Origin: Saccharum officinarum
Lineage: Eukaryota; Streptophyta; Magnoliopsida; Poales; Poaceae
Assembly (NCBI GenBank): GCA_020631735.1
Contig: CM036158.1
Span: 84,393,914-84,457,913, forward strand
DNA: 64,000 nt
Reading direction: 5' to 3'
The position numbers and the translations under genes are program-made. Under the pieces are notes generated by a model, which made no database searches, was not told where the DNA came from, and was given only the letters and a program-made list of their open reading frames with translations. Below, piece after piece: positions 57,631 to 64,000 of this stretch (its first letter is position 1; every line of letters begins with the position of its first letter).

Positions 57631-58672
57631 CTATACTCGATGAAACAACAACATACAAGCATCCACAGGCAATCATGCACAAAGAAAACAAAAAGATATA
57701 ATTAGAACAGTACATAAATAGTAGCAAAATATTTTAAAAGGTTTATAAAACTACACTACACATTGCTACGATCACACAGACGGAAAGATCACGAAAAACG
57801 GAGTTGAAACGCAAAAGTTATGAATTTTCTAAGATTTCCTATAGATAAATAATTACTATAATACAAACTCGAAATTAAAATGTTACAAACCTACTGTACA
57901 GTAGCACTATCATGTAGAGCTCGTGAATATGAACCTAACACAATTTGAATGGGTCAAATCGGAGTTAAAACGGAGATTTTATGGCTAAAACAAGATTAGT
58001 GGCAAAACTATAAATATCAGAAAACATATTTTTGAATTACCGAGATCAAATATGCTTTCAATAGAATAAAACGGATTCGGGTTTTATATTTTTGGACTGT
58101 GGGTTATAATACACAAAACCGCAGGGACTCTTTAGCAAAATTTATAGGCGAAGGGGTATCCACGAACTTCGGTCGTTGGATTCAAGATGGACGACTCAGA
58201 TCTTAACCAGCAAGAGAGAAAACAGCACCGCCAGCCGTCTACAGTGGCCCTACGGTGACACCATGGCCGGACTCAGCCCGAGCTCACCGGAGTTCGTCGA
58301 TACGGCGTCTTCGGGCATCATTCGACAAACGGAAGGTACAGGGAGAAAGAGTAGAACATGGCGAGCTCACCTAGGGCAAAAGTGGAGCCGAGAGTAGTCC
58401 CAGAGCAACTTGCGGCTTGAGATGGTGGGTGGCAAAGCTCTGTGAACATAGTAACACGACACGAGCCAATTAGAGAGAGGAAAAGAAGGCTCGACGACTT
58501 CAGAAACGAGACGCAAAGCTTGGAAACCATCTTACGAGGTTGGAGAAGCAACAAAACCGACGAATCAAACTTGGCAGTGGTGGTTAGGGCTCATGCTCCA
58601 TGGTGGCCGTGCTCACAAGTGCTACAGCGGCTATGGGAGGGTGAGATGGAGGCGGCTGGGCGTGACACCTAG

Positions 58673-58680
58673 CTTATATA
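58673..58680 (-). promoter_or_regulatory. TATA box in LTR of K
   Basis: The minus strand reads TATATAAG, about 600 bp into the LTR, at the same position as in A, B and C. Confidence 0.55.
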
Positions 58681-59276
58681 GCCTCGGAGCAAAGCTAAAG
58701 AAGGAAGGTGAAGATCGGATGCGGGATTCGGCGGTGGCAAACAAGGAAGGCGACGTTAGCGTCGGCTTAAGGAGGAAGGTGACTCCAACATGTGGGCCCA
58801 TGGTGTTAGCGAGAGACAGAGAGGAGAGGGGAAGCGGTCGCTCGCGCGCGCGCGCTGTTGGGCCTGCGGCTGGCTCGGCCCAAGGCGGGGCGGGGATGAA
58901 GCAAACGGGCCGCACGCGCTGGCCGTAGGCTCGGGAGGCCGAGTGGGCCAAGCAAGAGGAGGCGGGGAGAAGAGGGCTGCCTGCTGGCCAGTGGGCCAAA
59001 AACCAGGGAGGAAGAAGAAACATTTTCTTTTTCTTTTTTTCCAAATTTTCCAAGGAATTTCAAAATGGATTTTGAATTTCTCTTTTGTATTTTCAAAAAG
59101 AGCACACAATACAAAATAATCCAATGCAGCAGCATGAGCGCACAATCATGTTCCTATCCTTATATTTGATTTTAAATTAATCAAAATTATTATTCTTCTA
59201 AGTTTGTATGCTCACAAAATTGCATAATAAATCATATTCACCTATTTTTAAATCATTCCAATTTTAGGGTGTTACA

Positions 59277-59319
59277 AAACACATGGAACATGGATCAGCT
59301 ACAACACTTTTATGCTTAA
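59277..59319 (+). pseudogene. Last codons of pol of element I
   Basis: The reading TWNMDQLQHFYA followed by TAA is the typical Tat polyprotein end. It joins the piece ending at 56320, showing that K is inserted in the final coding stretch. Confidence 0.75.
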
Positions 59320-59758
59320 TAAACTGCGTTCCTGATGTTTTTTTCGAAGTGTCACACTCAGATAAGTGCTTTATTTTTCTGTACTCCTTTTTCTTTCTTA
59401 GTCGTGCTTTACCCGAGCATAATACACTCAGGGCTAGGGCTGGGGCTGTTCAATCTCAACATTTTTTTTTCGACTAGTCTACAACTCTTCATTCGAATAG
59501 GTTACTCATATCCAAATAAAGAGTCAGGGGCTATCATACTACTATTCACTAGTCTACAAAAATTCTCGATCATGCTAAGCCTAGATCAAGTAAATGGCAT
59601 TGACATACAGTACGCAAACCGCCCGAGTTTAGCTACTACAAGTCTAACTGATTGCTTGATAAAGGGTCAAAATAGCAAAAATAAGAAGAATTATGTGAGA
59701 CTAACAAGGGTAGTGCTTATACTACATCTCATAGTGTTGCAAGGACATGTAAATGTTT
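59320..59758 (+). other. Non-coding sequence after pol of element I
   Basis: No ORF is recognised. The stretch separates the pol end from the convergent antisense ORF region. Confidence 0.5.
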
Positions 59759-62249
59759 TCATTCCTCCTCATCACTAATAGATGGGTTCAGCTTCTCTAC
59801 AAACGGTTCGAGTGTTGCCTGACTCTCATCAAAGAGCTCCTCAGCCTTGCCTCCATCACAATTATAGCCTTGCGAGATCATGCTTACATTAAGATCAGGC
59901 ATGTAGCTTCTGAGGATGCCAATGGCATGACCAACCGAAGTGAGAGCTCCTTCCACCAGCTTGGCTTCAATATTTGTACAACGCTGCTCGGAGACTTCAA
60001 GATTGTGCCACAACCCTTCAATCTCCTACGCTAGAGCCACCCTCTCACTCTCTAGGCACCCAGTGTAGGTGACGTGGTCTACAAACATGGCAAGGTTTGG
60101 GACAATCTCCACAACAAAGGTACAAATTTACATGAGCTAGTCATTTATGTACCTTCATTCGCATCTCGAAGAGTCTTCACCTCTTCTTCAAGCTGAGCCA
60201 CCACCACTTTATAATGCTTGAGCTTGTCACTAGCTTCCCTCTAGAAGCCTTAACAAGCCTTCGTGCCCTGGATAAGTGGACTCATCTGAGAGGGGTCTTC
60301 TTTGGGAGCCACCTCCTCACTCCCTAGAACCTTAACTTGGGTCGATAGCTCTAGGTTAGGCCTATCCGGGGTCGGAGGTGTTTCTAGATTGTCACCTTTG
60401 GTTGACACATCTGAGCTTTTAGCTGACCTGGTAATGTTATCAAAGAACACATGCATCAAGAGGTTATTCGGAATCAACAGATTTGCTTCATAGATCAGTT
60501 CACTTATGGCCTGAAGGTGATGGAGCACTTAAGCTTCGGCCCCTATTTAGTCGTTGGGTTATTGGTTGTCGGGGCCAATGTCTTTTCCTGAGAACAAACC
60601 TCCCGTGTGAGTTTGATACTGTCTAGATAAGTAAATGTTTCAAATAATCTACCAAAAATGACCATAGTGGATACCTAGTCACGACCGCGGGGCTAGCCCC
60701 AAATCGAGCGCTCTTTGCTAGCGCCAGCCTAGACCACCGCAACCCTCGCACCCTCTCCTAATGGAGGACTCTTGGACTTGCTCCTAGTTCTCTTACTTTA
60801 GGAAGGGTCACCACATTAGGTTTCCCTTACGATCAGAGTTTTCTCTTCTCCCCTTGTGGGACCAATCGAGGGGCCGATGCTCTCTTGGGCTTTAGCGGCC
60901 CTCGGGTTGGATCCTCCATCCCCTTCTTCACCCGAGTTGTCCTCGACTTGGAGGCGGGGGTCTTCTCGGGGAGAGCCTGCTCCCATGGCAGTTTTCGCTC
61001 GACTATAGCCTACTCCTATGCGGGGTTTGCCCCAACCCTTTTCGGTCCTTGGGCCAGTCCACCCACAGCTCCAATAGGCTCGGGGCTGGGGCTTCAGGAG
61101 TTCCCAACTCGTCTCCCTCATCCCCACTCAGGTCAATATTCCTAGGGACAATTCCCACACCGAGGTTCACCTTATTTCACAAGATACAATATTAACCTAA
61201 TTGCTTAAAGAAGATAAATCTAAGGAAAATTATTTGACTCACCTCAGGTGGATGGTTCCCGGCATGATACGGCTAGGGAATGCCTTCCCAACCAGCTCGG
61301 TCCACACCGAGGATATACTTCACCCGATGAGTGACCTCTTCTTCTGGCACTTTAGAAAGGCATAAGGTTAAAAATAGAAATTGATAGTTCACTACGGTTG
61401 AATAAGAGCAAGGTCAGGATAGGATTTCTAACCTACCACTGACTCTCTATTTGGATCCCTGATCCCCAAATACGTGCATGCCAAATCCATGCGCTTCATG
61501 GTGATAATCCTCGATCAAGCAAAGGTTTCAACTATGTGTGCAGCAGTCAATCCAGCTTCCCAAAGTGCTTGAACACGCTCAATATGACCTTCCATTTTCT
61601 TAGTCATGATGGGGGTCAATACCATGCTTCACTAGTCACAGGCATCTTATAACCGACCTTGATAACATTTTTGTCCTAAAGATCAATGTAAAACCATTTC
61701 TCTACAAAGCCCATCTAGGAGGACTTAATGAGGAAGACAATGTACTTTCCTTTCTTCCTAAGGGAGAAACTGACTGACCCATGAATAGATTGGTGCCATG
61801 GTACATGGCCGAGTAAAAGTAGCACCATAAATCGAGATAAGGCTCGATGCCAAGCCATGCCTCGCACAGAAAGGCAAAAATGATATGCATAGCTATAGCG
61901 TTGGGCAGCATCTGAGCAACCTCGATCTTATAATGCCTACAGGCTCATTCTAAGAACTTGGAGTAGCAAAGGTGGTGATTTGGAAGGTGTCCAGGGTCAG
62001 ATGTTTCTCACCTTGGGTCGTAGTCCACACATAGCCTTCTAGGAGAAGACCACGCGCCCCTCAGTGTCTCCACATTTGTCTCTAATGTCGTTGAGGTGGT
62101 CCAGTATTTATTTAGTTAAACGACGACCACCGCACTGTCGGCTCCGCCAGGTCCTTAGGTTCTTTCTTCGGTTGGACCTGGTGCTGGGGCTCCAACGTGG
62201 TAGCCTCCTCGCGGTGAGTGGTGGCATCGTGCTCAAAACTAGAAGCCAT
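59759..62249 (-). pseudogene. Antisense ORF resembling 'putative gypsy-type transposon' protein (element I)
   Basis: The frame runs against pol. A start at 62249 (ASSFEHDATTHREE) leads through stops to a piece at 61702-61911 (IAMHIIFAFLCEAWLGIEP, DLWCYFYSA). This resembles the N-terminal domain of plant proteins in Pfam PF04195. Downstream are a low-complexity part (60816-61127), a piece at 60250-60528 and a C-terminal coiled-coil-like piece at 59759-60013 ending SISDEEE. Antisense ORFs downstream of pol are known in Tat-lineage elements. Its role is unknown and it is broken in many places. I judged the assignment from recalled family patterns, not from a search. Confidence 0.6.
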
Positions 62250-62409
62250 GGCGAAGCCGGAGGCGAAGAGTTGAGGGTGAGGAAAAATGCAAAAAGGCAA
62301 AGGGTGAAGATTGGAAATGTGAAGTGGGAGAATAGGCATAGTGATTGCCACCGAGGTGAGGCGAGGGGCTAAATGGCCATCTGCCATGCACGATCCCCAA
62401 AAAAACACT

Positions 62410-62892
62410 CAGCAATCATAATGTGCGACAAGACTGCTACACCAATAGTTATTCACAAAGGAAAACTGTCACTTTTTTATTCCTAGAATAAAATTAGCGA
62501 TTTGGTGCCTTGTGAATGATTTGAACTTAAGATATTTTGTGCCTGAATTACGAGTAAGGCTCCAACCGGACTAGAGCATCCTGATTAGTCTATAGCTTAG
62601 GACTGTGAGTAAACTCAGTGGTGGGGATGAAAACTATCCTAACTTTAAACTATATCCATGTGCAAAGTGCGATGTGACTCTGCTCATGGCAACTCAAACA
62701 TGAAATAGTTTGAAGGATGCGAATGGAAAGTGAATAAACAAACACATCAGGAACTAGTCATTTCATTGATAATTCAAGAAGATGGATTTACAAGTGATTA
62801 AACTAGAATCCTAATCTAAGATAGCTGGAGCAAGCCCCACCTCCGATCGTCACCAAGCTCCCTACAGGGCTCGATGGTGAGATGGGAGTAGC
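62410..62892 (-). other. Spacer between the two antisense ORF regions
   Basis: AT-rich, no ORF seen. Confidence 0.5.
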
Positions 62893-63601
62893 CTAGCTCC
62901 TCGACGGTGACCCACTGCCCATGGGTTCGTCCTTCACCTCTTCTTTCTCCTCCTCATCGACCTCCTTCTCGGTGACCTCTGCCTCACTATCGCTGCTAAG
63001 GATCACCAAGCCGCCATCTCTTGGGATGAAAATGGCCTCATGATTCAGCTTGACAAAGAGCTTCCTCGTAATCTCCTCGTCTTGACTCATGTCTGGCGAG
63101 CTAATGGCTTGAGGAGTGGAGGGCCGGGGATATCGGGGCCAGCAGGGGTGACGGAGGTGGCAGGGGTAGTGGAGATGATCGAGGTAGCAGGAGCGATGCC
63201 CGTTGGTGGGGTCATGTCTTCCGGCTCATCCTCATCGGAGAGCTCAATTACCACCTCCAGTACCGATGGCACCAGATAGGTCAACAGCCTAATTGGGGAC
63301 CCCAGCGGAGTGCCTTTGTCGACCCCAACATCTCCTCTCGGGACCGTTGGGATTGGAGGCGTGGGAAGCACGGCCGGCGGCAATGCCGCTGTCGGCGTAG
63401 GGGCTTCGAAGGACGTCAGAGACGAAGACACGGGTGCAGATGGTGGGGCGATGTCGTGTTGCCTGATGATGCCACCTTAGTCGATTGGTCGGGCGAGTTG
63501 GCGAGTAGCAGACACGGCACCTTGCAGGGACGCTTGTGCCTACTAGTTTTCTGCCTCATTTTTGCAACAAGATTTGGGAATGGAGGTTGCAGATTCAACA
63601 C
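62893..63601 (-). pseudogene. Second antisense ORF region of element I
   Basis: Minus-strand pieces 63416-63601 (RQKTSRHKRPCKVP), 63087-63431 (Pro/Thr-rich, EVVIELSDEDEPEDM) and 62893-63090 (EAIFIPRDGGLVILSSDSE, then Glu-rich) overlap in different frames and look like one frameshifted gene of about 220 codons. A basic start, proline-rich middle and acidic end are visible, with two IELSDEDE/ILSSDSE-type motifs resembling SUMO-interaction motifs. The function is unknown. Confidence 0.45.
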
Positions 63602-63963
63602 GAGCGAGCCTAATTAAGTAGGACCAAGCTACCTTTCTAGGAATCTCAACCGCCATCCCATTTAAAAAGGAATTAAATCTCCACCACGCACACTCATGGG
63701 GAGCCAAGCCGATGCAATAATTCGACTAACAGATGACTGTGCGCCCCCTGGCTTGTGTGTGAAATAGGATTGACAAGACAAGTCAACCCAAGGATGGCAC
63801 TGGAACAAGCTCGTCTCCCAACAACGCACCTTTATTGGCTTGCACGAGATCGAGGCTTAAGTCGCTATTGGTAACTCAGGCCACCTCTTGGTACCCGGAC
63901 TACAAACCACCAGACTAAGACAATCCTAACTAGTCACAGACGACCAAGTTGCGTTTGACAGAC
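63602..63963 (+). other. Non-coding sequence before the 3' LTR of element I
   Basis: No ORF or recognised repeat is seen. Confidence 0.4.
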
Positions 63964-63977
63964 AAGCTTGGGGCTTA
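63964..63977 (+). promoter_or_regulatory. Polypurine tract of element I
   Basis: AAGCTTGGGGCTTA resembles the CTCGGGGGCTA tract of Tat elements and is followed by TGTCGATGCC. Confidence 0.5.
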
Positions 63978-64000
63978 TGTCGATGCCATACCCCCGTGTA
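63978..64000 (+). repeat. Start of 3' LTR of element I (cut by window edge)
   Basis: The sequence beginning TGTCGATGCCATACCCCC follows the polypurine tract. Only 23 bases are in the window. Confidence 0.5.

Larger units (their letters stand above)
56321..59276 (-). mobile_element. Element K: truncated Tekay element reduced to one LTR
   Basis: On the minus strand the LTR starts TGTAACACCC and ends GGTGTGACA. TATA is at 58673, donor-like CCCTAG|GTGAGCT at 58371/58370 and the conserved block at 56830-57330. No flanking duplication is found (CATTT on the left, AAACA on the right). The left neighbour CATTT equals the first internal bases of element C on its plus strand. K therefore looks like a 5' LTR plus about five internal bases left by a deletion, rather than a clean solo LTR. 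Confidence 0.8.
52020..64000 (+). mobile_element. Element I: internally deleted Tat-type Ty3 element, carrying J and K
   Basis: The 5' LTR remainder is followed by a GGCGCGCCAGG leader typical of Tat elements. A jump to the end of RT follows, then RNase H, a second RNase H and integrase. After these come the pol end, two antisense ORF regions, a polypurine tract and the first 23 bases of the 3' LTR. Gag, protease and the RT palm are missing. The left limit is uncertain, because G may be inserted in the same 5' LTR. Confidence 0.7.

Noticed and set aside
58593..59145. ORFs on both strands near 58.6-59.1 kb as genes
   Set aside because: They lie in the GC-rich U3 and leader of the K LTR and match the pattern of the other Tekay LTRs.
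56316..59281. CATTT and AAACA as a degenerate target duplication of K
   Set aside because: They share no alignment, and CATTT is explained as the first internal bases of the element.

Overview
This window is grass repeat DNA built almost entirely of LTR retrotransposons inserted into one another. I recognise no host gene, tRNA, rRNA or CRISPR array. The families point to a grass: Tekay-type chromoviruses with LTRs of about 3 kb, Tat-type Ty3 elements with a second RNase H and antisense ORFs, Athila/Tat-like LTRs beginning TGTTGACGG, and SIRE-type copia elements. Andropogoneae (sorghum, sugarcane, maize relatives) is my guess and is inference only.

Layout, with elements named A to K. A (1-4909, + strand) is the right part of a non-autonomous Tekay-like element with a degenerate protease-like ORF. 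It lies in the leader of B (4910-11313, +), a Tekay element whose gag is fused in frame to RNase H-integrase. B lies inside E (11314-13620, +), of which only the 3' end and one LTR are in the window. E interrupts the RNase H of D (13621-33043, -), a Tat element. D also carries C (17835-29509, -, complete Tekay element with TSD ATTAG) in its gag and F (31174-32260, solo LTR with TSD GATCT) in its 5' LTR. D sits in the 5' LTR of G (33044-51630, +), a gag-only SIRE-like element. G also contains H (35586-46442, +, complete SIRE element with TSD ACATC). From about 52.0 kb onward is I (+), an internally deleted Tat element. It carries solo LTR J (53891-55148, TSD CTCAC), a truncated Tekay LTR K (56321-59276), two decayed antisense ORF regions, and the first bases of its 3' LTR at 63978. 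The order of insertion reads G, D, E, B, A from oldest to youngest, and G may itself lie in the 5' LTR of I.

The coding content is gag, protease, integrase, RT and RNase H for copying the elements, and nearly all of it is broken. The intact frames are the extra ORF in front of gag in B, the protease-like ORF in A and the gag of H. The most interesting structure is in the Tekay group (A, B, C, K). Here an extra sense ORF precedes gag, splice-acceptor-like AG stands directly before both the extra ORF and gag, and a two-module non-coding spacer is conserved. The LTRs also share a short exon-like block ending in an AG|GCAAGT donor-like site. Together these suggest spliced subgenomic mRNAs, which transcript data could test. 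A small stem-loop just before the polypurine tract recurs in A, B and C and, shorter, in E.
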